Shown here: positions 49,271 through 59,486 of the stretch, piece after piece
Layout of the letters: every line of letters starts with the position of its first letter
Numbering within the stretch: position 1 is the first letter of the stretch
DNA from: Jaltomata sinuosa
Taxonomy: Eukaryota > Streptophyta > Magnoliopsida > Solanales > Solanaceae
Length of the DNA stretch: 64,000 bases
NCBI GenBank assembly: GCA_003996215.1
Contig: QJPP01000310.1
Location: 620,001-684,000 of the forward strand
Direction of reading: 5' to 3'
The notes under the pieces: model-generated
Told to the model about the DNA's origin: nothing
Seen by the model: the letters and a program-made list of their open reading frames with translations, nothing else
Databases searched by the model: none
Program-made: the position numbers and the translations under genes

Positions 49271-49657
49271 TTAAACAATGAAGTGGTCAAGTTCGATGTG
49301 TCCAAATTGATGAAGCAACCAAGTGACATGAGGGTGGTCGCGGTCATCAATGCTATTGAGGAAGTCCCTGCGGATGTGTATCTTGAGGAGAAGGGTTGTG
49401 TTAAAACCCGAGCTGTTATGAGAGTAAGGTCGCGATCGCAAAAGAACGAGAAGGTAAAGGAAAGCGGTGAAAGATCAAGAAAACGAAAACACCGCAAGAG
49501 AATCTGCAAAGAAAGAGCGAAGAAGTTGTCGCGACTAGCTGCGGAGCCAATGAAAGAGGAAGCTGGAATGCCACATAAGGTTGTCGCGTGCACACACTCC
49601 ATCGAGTTTTCATGTTTTGGAGACCCTGGCGGTCTCCAACATCATTCCGGAATCTGA
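49271..49657 (+). pseudogene. Athila protease C-terminal extension
   Basis: In frame after the TGA at 49268. It begins 'LNNEVVKFDVSKLM', the usual continuation after the Athila protease, then an acidic/basic linker rich in Arg and Lys. It ends at TGA 49655-49657. In complete Athila elements the reverse transcriptase would follow; here non-coding sequence starts instead. Confidence 0.7.
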
Positions 49658-50406
49658 GTCCGATCGACTTCACAGGTATTCCTAATTCTCACAGTTTTTA
49701 GCTTTCATATGGATGCATTGGGGACAATGCATGAGTCTAAGTTGAGGGTGTGGGAAAACCTGTGAGTCACTACCGAGGGTTTTTGTTGCCGTATTTCTTT
49801 TCCCTCCGGTGTGCTATCTAGTAGAACTGGCATGTTTAGGTTGTTATTTTAAAAAAAAATTTAGTGTCTATAGTGATGAATGGCATTTTTTCTTGACTAA
49901 AAACGAGGCCCCTTTAAAAATTTTCTGGTTTTGTACTTATGTTGAAACGATTGACTGTCTGGATCTTTGAATGTCATTGTGTGATTATGATTAGAATGAG
50001 TATGCTTAAGCCGAGCGGTTGTTTGATAGTTGGTAGCGATATAGTTTCTTGGTGCCAAGAGTGTGTGAGATTATTGTCATAAATTCTTACTCTATGCATG
50101 CATCTAGAACTTGCCCGGTCTATTTTGTTAAGTTTGAAGTTAGTTGCTTAGGAAAGGATCACAGACCCTTTTTTGTGTGCAGTCCACTTAACCTATAAGA
50201 CCGTCCAAACGCATATAGAAAGAACCCGGTTAAGCTTAGGATCGACATTGTTACAAATGCCATGGTGAACACGTCCCTAGTTCACTCTCTCCTATTGATT
50301 ATTACTCATACGTTATTGCTTGCTTTTGTTTACAAGTTGAGGTGCTAGACTATACTGTAATGACGAAAAAAGTTCATTACAAATATAGTAGATATACATC
50401 GTGCAT
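49658..50406 (+). other. Athila non-coding remainder with an internal copy of LTR sequence
   Basis: 'gcattggggacaatgcatgag' near 49715 and a 'gttgagggtgtggg' motif near 49742 are sequences I associate with the region downstream of pol in Athila. They indicate a deletion joining protease to the 3' UTR. At about 50211-50331 there is a 120-base near-copy of LTR positions 46662-46783 ('agaaagaacccggttaagc ...'). No polypurine tract is visible before 50407. Confidence 0.65.
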
Positions 50407-51814
50407 TGATGTGCCGCCAATTTACGGCACTTTCAACTCCTTTTAACTAAGAACTATCGTACGTTTTCAAGCAACCGTTGTCGTTTTTGATGTTTTTATG
50501 TTGTATTTTCAGGAAATGGAGACAAACATGGAAACGGAAGGAAATACGCGAAAAAGAGCATTCTGGATAAGAGTGACGGTCCGAGTGACGGACCGTCAAG
50601 CTAGTGACGAACCGTCAAGGCAACCGTCAACTTGAGGCAACACACTGCCTAGTGGCGACGATCACCGTGATGGGCCGTCAAGCCGGTGACGGTCCGTCAC
50701 CCCAACCGTCACCTTGAGGCAGCACCACTGCCTAGTGGTGACGGCCACCGTGACGGTCCATCAAGGTCGTGACGGGCCGTTGCCCAAGCCGTCAAGTTGA
50801 GACAGTCGGTTATGCGGATTCCGAACGTTTTTGGGTTTACTTCCTGGACTCCTATAAATACCCTATGTTAGGTTTATTTTACATTATTGCTTTTCCAATA
50901 ATTTTTACACACATTACTAAATAATTTAGGAGAGTTTTTGAGCGATTTATGAGAGAGGAAATGCGCTACACACGGTTTCCTTCTCCTCAATCTTGTTCTT
51001 GATTGTTCTTGGGATCTTGTTATTTCTTGTTCTTGGAATAATTGAAGATTGTTTTCAATACATTGTAAGGATTTCTTTTCTTTATTATGATTATGACTTT
51101 CTTTTATTCTTCTTCTAGCATGATTAACTAAACCTCCCACAACTAGGGTTGTGGGAGCCATGGCTAAAGTAGCAATATAGATTCCGGGTAGCGACGGGTT
51201 AAATATGTATGTTGTCACGTTGTTAATCATTCGTTATGTAACGTTTTCTAGTGGTTGCAAACATTAGAACATGCCTAGGTTTAATTTGCTTGAGTAAAGA
51301 GATTAAAACCGGGAAACTTGATTAACAACAAGGATTCGAGACTACTAACTCTCGTCTAATGATTAATGCTGTAACTAGATTAATCTACTTGATGTTTAGG
51401 ATTGAAATCTAAAAAGCATATCTTTTCGAGGTCGAGAGAATAGAAAAGGAAATTTGTCTATTTGGTCGAGAGACGTTTAGACGATACCATTAATTCAATC
51501 ACATCGTGACACACATATAGAAAGAACCCGGTTAAGCTTAGGATCGACATTGTTACAAATGCCATGGTGAACACGTCCCTAGTTCACTCTCTCCTATTGA
51601 TTATTACTCATACATTATTGCTTGCTTTTGTTTACACTTCGTTCACAAAACCCCCCCTTTTTCCGGAAACTATTGACGACTAGTCACATACTTCACTAAA
51701 GACTTGAATTTGCACCATATTCCCTGTGGGATTCGACCCCAACCTAGTTGGGTTCTATATTTGACTACGACCGCTTACGCCTCGTTAAGTTGAGGTGTAG
51801 TTTGGGCGTTATCA
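50407..51814 (+). repeat. 3' LTR of the Athila element
   Basis: 1408 bases, same length as the 5' LTR. Palindrome GTGACGGTCCGTCAC at 50686-50700, TATA box at 50853-50860. Followed by the target duplication GTAAA and the rest of the interrupted minisatellite unit. Confidence 0.92.
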
Positions 51815-51960
51815 GTAAACAAGCAAGCGACGCTCTGCCAAATCAGAGAAATGTATATTAGCAAGCAAAACATACTCCGCCAATCGGAGGTTGCATCATA
51901 GAAAACATTATCATAACTCCATCAATCATAAGCATGCATGCCATCAACATCCTCATTTTT
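51815..51960 (+). repeat. ~41-bp minisatellite of the Ogre 3' UTR, right part
   Basis: Starts with GTAAACAAGCAAGCGACG, the completion of the unit cut at 45553, then 'ctctgccaaatcagag' and 'ctccgccaatcggag' cores. Units become irregular and fade out by about 51960. Confidence 0.8.
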
Positions 51961-52015
51961 GCATTAAAGACCGCTCCACCAAATGGAGATGTCACGGCTG
52001 ATTCACCAGATGAAG

Positions 52016-52757
52016 ACTTTATTTTACAGCATTGCCCCGCCAGTCGAGAGGCTTTATTTTACAGCATTGCCCCGCCAGTCGAGAGACTTTATTTTACAGC
52101 ATTGCCCCGCCAGTCGAGAGGCTTTATTTTACAGCATTGCCCCGCCAGTCGAGAGGCTTTATTTTACAGCATTGCCCCGCCAGTCGAGAGGCTTTATTTT
52201 ACAGCATTGCCCCGCCAGTCGAGAGGCTTTATTTTACAGCATTGCCCCGCCAGTCGAGAGGCTTTATTTTACAGCATTGCCCCGCCAGTCGAGAGGCTTT
52301 ATCTTACAGCATTGCCCCGCCAGTCGAGAGGCTTTATTTTACAGCATTGCCCCGCCAGTCGAGAGGCTTTATTTTACAGCATTGCCCCGCCAGTCGAGAG
52401 GCTTTATTTTACAGCATTGCCCCGCCAGTCGAGAGGCTTTATTTTAAAGCATTGCCCCGCCAGTCGAGAGGCTTTATATTACAGCATTGCCCCGCCAGTC
52501 GAGAGGCTTTATTTTACAGCATTGCCCCGCCAGTCGAGAGGCTTTATTTTACAGCATTGCCCCGCCAGTCGAGAGGCTTTATTTTACAGCATTGCCCCGC
52601 CAGTCGAGAGGCTTTATTTTACAGCATTGCCCCGCCAGTCGAGAGGCTTTATTTACAATTTTGCCCTGCCAGTCGAGAGGCTTTATTTTACAGTATTGCC
52701 CCGCCAGTCGAGAGGCTTTACTTTACAGTGTTGCCCCGCCAGCCGGAGGCTTTACTT
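52016..52757 (+). repeat. 35-bp tandem array, about 21 copies, in the Ogre 3' UTR
   Basis: The core 'attgccccgccagtcgag' begins at 52031, 52066, 52101 and on to about 52731, a strict 35-base period with few substitutions. Because 35 is not a multiple of 3 and the unit has no stop, all three plus frames stay open (one run reaches 339 codons from 51934). This is a by-product, not a protein gene. Such 3'-UTR arrays are known in Ogre elements and can seed satellites. Near-identity indicates recent expansion. Confidence 0.92.
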
Positions 52758-53773
52758 CCCAAGATTATTTCACCTACAATACATCCACTCCGCAAAATGG
52801 AGACGTCAACAATCGTTTGGATATCTACACTCTGCTCTTTACATTACAATTTTAATTTACAGTTTTGAGCCTCAACAGGTACTTTGTAACCCTTTTTACC
52901 TGTTTTGCAGGATGACACACTACAACGTGGAACTACCTCTAAGCAGCGATTGAGGCAATGCTTGATGAGGAATACCAAACTCACAAGCCAGAGTTTCAAG
53001 ACTAGCACTCCGACTCCAATTCCTACAATCAGTCGTCCGTACTTCTAAATTAGAGTACACCTGCTCTCACAAGCATCAACACCCCTTTTTCTTTATCTCC
53101 TAGAATTCTCACTAGAGGATATTAAAGGGACTACCTCTATCCAGCAATTCGATGTGATCTTATGGGGATGCGAGATGCGCCTAGTAGAGTCTCGTTTATG
53201 GGTGTGTTGTGCACCACATTTATAATCGGGAGGCTGTGAAAGCGCGCCCATCTTGAAAAGGTTATTGTCATCTAGCAAATGATCTACCGGCAATTCCATA
53301 AAACTCTTTCCAAGCTCAACTAAGAGACCAGTGTCAACCATAAATCATACACTAGGGCAAATTTTGAGGACTGCCTCAAAATTTACCATAATCCTCTATT
53401 CAGAACTGCAACCACCCTAATTCCCATTTCCTTAGGGATACGTAGGCAGCTCAACTTCAAGCATGGTCGTACCCACTCCATTCGTGCCAAAATCATCTTC
53501 CCCTTTACCGCAAAAAATACCAGTGTCGACATAAAACCAACACTGGGGCAAATTTTGAGGACCTCTCAAAAATTTTGAACTACATTGGCCTGATTCTCGT
53601 GAAACCCAAGATATGTAGGCAACTCGGAGACCAGAGTTCGGTCGAATTCATAAATGACGATAACCTTTCTCTTTCTAGGTACAACCTTTCCAAAAATTTA
53701 ATTTTTTCCAGTCAAGACAAAATTGGCTTTACATCAACATCTTCGCCCAAAGACTCTTTCATCATCTCTGTTC
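52758..53773 (+). other. Distal Ogre 3' UTR
   Basis: Non-coding. Contains two single units of the TACGTAGGCA motif (near 53439 and 53610) and two 'ctggggcaaattttgagga' type repeats (near 53353 and 53544). This part is homologous to window positions 1-405 of the left element. Confidence 0.55.
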
Positions 53774-53787
53774 GAAGAGGGGCAAGT
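53774..53787 (+). promoter_or_regulatory. Ogre polypurine tract
   Basis: GAAGAGGGGCAAGT lies immediately before the 3' LTR start TGTTGACACC. The purine run primes plus-strand synthesis. It is equivalent to CAAAGAGGGACAAGC at 406-420. Confidence 0.7.
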
Positions 53788-56700
53788 TGTTGACACCCAA
53801 TTTTGGCCCTCCTTTTTCCCATAATTAATTTTTATATGCTTCTTAATCCCGAGGACTTTTCCAAAATAATTTTCTTATTTTTATATTAATTTTTATAAAT
53901 TTTGGCAACAATAATCATTTTTTAAAATGATTTCCTTTACTTTTTGTAATATTAATTACTAATAATATTGTATCTTATAAATCACCCCAAAAATATTTTA
54001 TAATTCATTCTTTTTAACAAGATATTGGTATAGTAACTTTTATTTCAAACTCTAAATGAAATTTTGTCGTATCGCTATAATATTTCCTAAATATTGTTCT
54101 ATCGATTGAGGATTGCGATTACGCGTATCAAAATTATGTTTAAGTCAACTATATACGTATTTGAAAATTAATTGGGATGAAAGAAAGCATCGTTAAATTA
54201 ATTAAGTGGAAAAACGATTAGGGAAAATTACATTTTTTTCTACAAACTAATTCATTTACCAAGTTTTGGGCCAAATCCTTATTTGTTTCAGCCCAAACCA
54301 TCCCTAACCCACTACCCAACCACCCGACCCAGCCCAAACCACCCCTGACCCGCCTAATTACCCTCAGCTAAACACACCCCAGACCCCCTTTTCTCTCCAC
54401 TCTCTCACCCCCACTTCGTCCAAACAAACATACCCCTCACCCTCCCAACCGACCGACAGACCACCCCCCACCAAACCCTGCTGCCCGTCGCCCTCACCAC
54501 CAAAGACCCGCCGGATTTCGCTTCGTACCGGCGGGCAAACGGCGACAACACCCTCTCCCGTCACCTCACATCGTCCTTTCCCCTTTTCGGAGGTTTTACA
54601 ACCTCGAAAAAGACCACCACCGCTAGACCACCGGATAATGGCAAAATCCGGTGGTCTTCACCCTTCTCTCCTCCACCTTTACAGCCATCCTCTCACCCTT
54701 TTTGTCATCTCAAGAAACAGAGCTAAAAGCTCCCCCCGCCGCCGGCTGCAGACCTCGGAAAAGAGGAAGAAATCGAGGACCCATCGGATTCAAAGGGTTA
54801 TCCGACGGGTACGAGCTTAGTCCGACAGGTCCGAGCTCTACACCTCCGACCCGTCACCTTCTCTTTCAAATCAGCCTGAAAAAAAAAGGGTAGGCATCTT
54901 TTTTTTTTTCTCTGGTTTTCATCATTTCCTTCTGCAACTTGGCTTTCCAAGAATTCAAATTTTGAATTCTTGGAAAGAACCGTTGGAGCCCTCAATTTCG
55001 GCTATAAAAGGAACCCTTGGGTTTCCATTATAGCCACGGAATGAATCACGAAAAATTGACGAAATTAATCACCAAGAAAATCCAGAAATCAGAAACTAAA
55101 ATCAAAAGCTCACCAAAAATTGTTCTCTGGTTGTTCACTGTCGATTTGCATACACTCACTATTCATTTTGCTCCTGTGGTTTCGTTTGCTCTATTCGGAT
55201 AACCGGAGTCGGAGTCGGAAGAGCTAGTTTGAAACTCGACACTCGACGGCCTCAATCGCTGCCCAACACAAGGTAAATCCTATCCCGTCTTAATTACGTT
55301 GGGTTTAATTTTTGTCAATTGTTTGTCATGTGCTTAGTCGGAATGATAGCTGGATGTTCTTTGGCATAAAAGTGTGAAATGAAATCAGTTTTTGGTCATT
55401 CTTGGTTTCTTTATTTACATTAAATTATGTGTTCGTAAAGTATTTACGACTTGTGATTTAGCTTGAATAAACCCATTTAAGATTTCAAGAGTGGTTGGCC
55501 ATTTCTCATGAGATCGTAATAATGTTGATTTGAGCGTTCGAATATGGCCATAGATGGTTAATAATGTCTCTGCCTGGTTCGGTATTTTCAAGATATTTTC
55601 TTTAGTATAAGAAAGGGTTATACAAGCTTTACCCTTTGAAATGTGAGCAACTGTATGTTTTTCATGTTCGCTAGTTTGCTTGATATCGTAGCATGAATAT
55701 GGAAGTAACAACTTGAGTTTAAATGTTGTTAACAAGCTAGAAAATCCACTGTTAAGGTAAGTCTTAATTGGCTCGAGTGGCTTCCTGCGTGGTTAAGTAT
55801 TATGTCAACTTCATATGAGGCACTAACTAAGATAAAAGAATGATCCTAATTCGAGCTCATAATTACCGGTTATTTTTTAGTCTTGTTATTGTGATTTAGT
55901 GTCTTTTACCCTTCAAACGCTCGTGTAAGTTTGGTGTGTGATTTTGATGGCGAAACGTGCAGTATGTTATTCCTCAAGTCTGGTTCTATTTGGATATGTT
56001 TGTCAAATGATTTAGCATACTTGTGCAGCTTTTCTTTTTTGAGACCTTCCTTTCTTATAAAAATAATAAAAATTTATATAGATACTTTATTGTGTACTTT
56101 GTTTTCTAGTGATCGATTAGTGTTGAAGTTGTTTGTTTTACCCAAGATCGTTTGTTTGTAAAAAATGAAACAAAATATGGTTACATGCCGTCTTTCATAC
56201 ATGTTTGTGTATTTACCGAATAACATGTTTGTGTTCCTTATCCCTTTATTATTAAGTTTGGCATATTTCTACACTTTGTAAACTTTGTTATGCAAGTTAC
56301 TAATCCTTATCATTTTTTTGTGTTTCATGTACACCCCGGAGAGCTGGAGTTCTCATTTGGAAACTCACTTTCGGCCCAATACATTTGGGTCGAACAGCTA
56401 TTAGGAACTATCGCAGTGTTCGGAGTCGCTCATTAGGAGACTAGTTCCTCCAAAGGAACTTAACATACTTAGTCCTTTATTTTCTATATGTTTTTTTCTT
56501 ATTACTTGGATTTGTTTAACTAACCTTGTATATTTGGATAGGTGTTTTTCTTTGTGATTTTGATTAACGTTTATTCTCCGGTTTATAGTTTCGTGGATTA
56601 CTTTATTTAGCTTAAAATTTTGAAAGTAAGTTTCCTTCACTTTTTTTTAGTTTAGGCAAATGTTTCGGGTTTCCCTTTTTAAATACTTTAAAATTAGTGG

Positions 56701-58035
56701 TTAAACACTTTCAAAATAGTAATAATAAATGGTAAATAGTGCAGATTTTTAGGATTAATTAATTTAGGCTTTGTTTCAAGAAAAACTTGTTTCAAATAAC
56801 TCGCGGTAGATTTTCAAAAATATTAATTAGCGATTCAATATATTTCAAACAAATATTTAGTCATTCTTAGGCCTTAGATTATAGAATGCTTTATCTAATT
56901 TAGGCAAGCCTCCTTTATATTTATTAATAACCTATGTATTCTCTTATTCTAACCCCAATATTTTACAAATATTTTGGTTATACTCTATATCTATTTTGAG
57001 ATTTCAGATTTTAAAGCCTCAAAACACAAGGTATATATGTCATATGCTATCTACTACAAGGTATATATATTTATATTTTACTTACCCTTCTTCCTACTTA
57101 AATTATACATATATTATTTTATCACAATTACATTTACGTACATAATACTTTCTTTCATATTCAATGCATGTTCATTTTTTACCTTACGAATAAAAGTCTC
57201 CTTTACATGAAAACAAATAATTCTCGTTCTCTACTCAAGTTTTCAAATTGTTCTTTTACATGAAATATATTTACAAAACAAATATGATTTTCTCTCATAT
57301 CTTTTTCTCTATTACCGGTATACTTATTTCTTATATACTTTTACTTATCCAAATCTTTTAAATAATAAACTTTCACATGATTTCCTATATATATTTAAAA
57401 TATACATACGTCATCTTTACTTTCTTTTTAATAAACATGTCATAAACTCTCTCAAACTTTAAGAACTACATATTTTTTACTTTACAAAAAGTATTTGTAT
57501 AAATAAATGTTTTCATTTTTTTTACATAGCTTTTAAGTATATATTCTTATAAATCATAAAGTTCTACATACTTTAATTATAATTACGATAAAAGTATTGC
57601 TATTAAATTTTCATATATTTTGACATGTACGTACATATGTTTCATCTTTTTACCATAAGCATATTTTATATTTTTGCCTATTGTAGTGGCATGTGTCATA
57701 TACTTTGAGTTTTTCTTTAAATTAATAAAACATGTTTTTATCACCTTTTTAGCAAATAATTCAAAAAATAGTTTTTCCCAAATATGTTTCTAAACTGAGT
57801 TTAAGGACTATCTTCGGATAGGCTCTGAAGGGTGCCTAACACCTTCCCTTCGAGTAACCAAAACTCTTACTCAGAATCTCAAACGTTTTCGCAGACTAAA
57901 AACAGAGTTTTACATAAAAATGGTTTCCTAAGTTTCCTAAAATTTAGGTGGCGACTCTAAACCCTTTTCCAAAACAAAGGCAGAAGAGTCGAATGTTGCA
58001 GGCATATTTTGGCCAGTTCAAAATAGGGCGCGACA
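53788..58035 (+). repeat. 3' LTR of the Ogre
   Basis: 4248 bases, TG...CA ended, with the same internal plan as the 5' LTR (palindrome 54943-54977, TATA box 55003-55010). Followed by the target duplication ACCAT. In this LTR the same TATA would drive transcription outward into LTR family A and the LINE remnant. Confidence 0.92.
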
Positions 58036-59486
58036 ACCATGCTGAGCTATATAGAGTTCAGTGTCATGCACCCACACTGAAAAATATTGCCCTAACCGGC
58101 CAAAGTTAGAACCATGTTATAAGGATCCTGTCATAAGTCACGGAGGGTAACCTACGGTGGCAACGTAATTTTGAATTTAGGTTATTTGGAACTCTCATCG
58201 ATCAGTGCTAAATACTACTCCCAAAACATAACATGAGGCTCACATACATGTGACATATCTAGATGTCAAATCTTATTCATAAACATGTTTATAACTCGGA
58301 TTTTCATACTACTCACGAACCTTGTTTTAGAAAATGATTTATGAGCATTGATGGCACATCGGGTGTCTTGTCTTGCATAATAATTCGTAACTTGAAAACT
58401 TGTATGGCTCTAGTTCAATTTCATAATAACATGTACTTTCATAAAACATAGGAACTAGGCATGCACTTGTAAAACCAATGCAAAATTATACAATCTAGTA
58501 ATAGATTTCATAATAGATTCATGAGAAAATAATTTGTAGAAAAGCCCATAAGAATTGGGTAAGAACCCTAACTTAAAATCCATGAATATCCATAAAAAGT
58601 TTGGGGGTTTTAGGCATAAGGATGGAAGAATCCCTTATTGAATACCCACATACTTGAATTGAAGCTTTCTATGCTAGATTGAAAAGAATGGAGGCTTGAA
58701 GATGGAGGTCCTTGCTTGGAGCTTGAGACTTGGAGAAGAGGAGATCTTTCTTCTTTTTGAAAATGATGACTTAGAATGAGAAGGGCTTAGGCTATTAGGG
58801 GATAAAACCCTACTAAAAATGACCAAAACGACCTCACTTAAGAGTTTTACAATTTGTTCTCATCAGGAACCTTTAGTGTTGGATGTAGATTTGGCCGCTT
58901 TTATTTTAAAGGAAAAGAGGAAGGGGAGGGCCCCTCTCTGATAAGGAAGGAAACGAAATAATACACGCTTTCGAGAATAGAACAGACGAGACGGTTGTGA
59001 TTGACAAAGTAGGGAGAGGTGAAGAATAGGGGAAAACACTAAATTACTCCTGAGTTAAAATAAAAAAATGTAAAAATTTGTCACCTCACAGGCTGTCCGA
59101 CGGGTGTCGTACCCACGATGGCCCATCGGACCAAGGCGTCAGACAAGCTGTCTAAAACTCTGAGGGTTCTGGAGGGTTCTTACGACACACTCTCACGGTC
59201 CATCACAACCACGACGCCCGTGGTGACGCCCGTCGGAGCAGAGGACACCTGGGGGAAAAGCTGCTAGAAGATCTCGACGACAGATTCCCATGGGCCGTCG
59301 CACCCGAGACGCCCGTCGTGACCGTCCATTGGGCTGGAGAAGTTTGGCTTAATAGCCACTGGCCATTTTGCACGGCGCGCCCTACAGCCCACTGGAGTTT
59401 TGATGCCTGTGACGATCAACAATTGCATTAAAAAATCTGGATTCTGAGTTTGATAGCTAATTTGAATTTCGGGGTGTTACAATACT

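Larger units (their letters stand above)
45554..51814 (+). mobile_element. Athila-type Ty3/gypsy element lacking pol, nested in the Ogre
   Basis: LTRs of 1408 bases each (45554-46961 and 50407-51814), start TGATGTGCCGCC, end GGGCGTTATCA, flanked by the target duplication GTAAA (45549-45553 and 51815-51819). Excising it restores the period of the host minisatellite, which confirms the insertion. Internal: primer-binding site, gag and protease, then non-coding sequence. Reverse transcriptase, RNase H and integrase are absent, so it would need enzymes in trans. No purine-rich tract is visible before the 3' LTR. Length 6261 bases. Confidence 0.92.
30591..58035 (+). mobile_element. Complete Tat/Ogre-lineage Ty3/gypsy retrotransposon
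   Basis: 27,445 bases including a nested Athila; about 21.2 kb without it, in the size range known for Ogre. LTRs of 4252 and 4248 bases start TGTTGACACC, end GGGCGCGACA, and are flanked by the target duplication ACCAT (30586-30590 and 58036-58040). Order: LTR, primer-binding site, ORF1 (plant-mobile-domain-like), gag, protease, RT plus two RNase H regions, integrase, long repeat-rich 3' UTR, polypurine tract, LTR. The extra ORF1, dual RNase H and giant LTRs place it in Tat/Ogre. Stops in every ORF except protease and RT segments make it non-autonomous today. Confidence 0.93.
28999..59481 (+). mobile_element. Solo LTR of family A (copy 2), split by hAT and Ogre insertions
   Basis: It begins TGTCAC at 28999, is interrupted after 6 bases by the hAT element, and resumes GCCCCGAGG at 29933. 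It is interrupted again at 30590 by the Ogre, resumes at 58041, and ends GGTGTTACA at 59481. Both outer borders carry the 5-bp duplication ATACT (28994-28998 and 59482-59486). The pieces add up to about 2.1 kb. There is no internal region or second LTR, so it is a solo LTR left by recombination. It is homologous to 4370-6132. The GC-rich segment at 59095-59340 carries GACGCCCGT/ACGGGCGTC-like motifs. Confidence 0.85.

Noticed and set aside
52016..52757. Regular 35-base repeats resembling a CRISPR array
   Set aside because: Units are directly adjacent with no unique spacers, and the context is a plant retrotransposon.
51934..52953. Long open frames (up to 339 codons) with a 35-residue repeat
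   Set aside because: They arise because the 35-base repeat has no stop in any plus frame; all three frames stay open and none has a domain or conserved start. Non-coding minisatellite.
30591..58035. Possible endogenous plant pararetrovirus
   Set aside because: The pol order and D,D-35-E integrase, the paired LTRs, the primer-binding site and 5-bp target duplications all show Ty3/gypsy retrotransposons. No movement-protein or caulimovirus coat motifs were seen.
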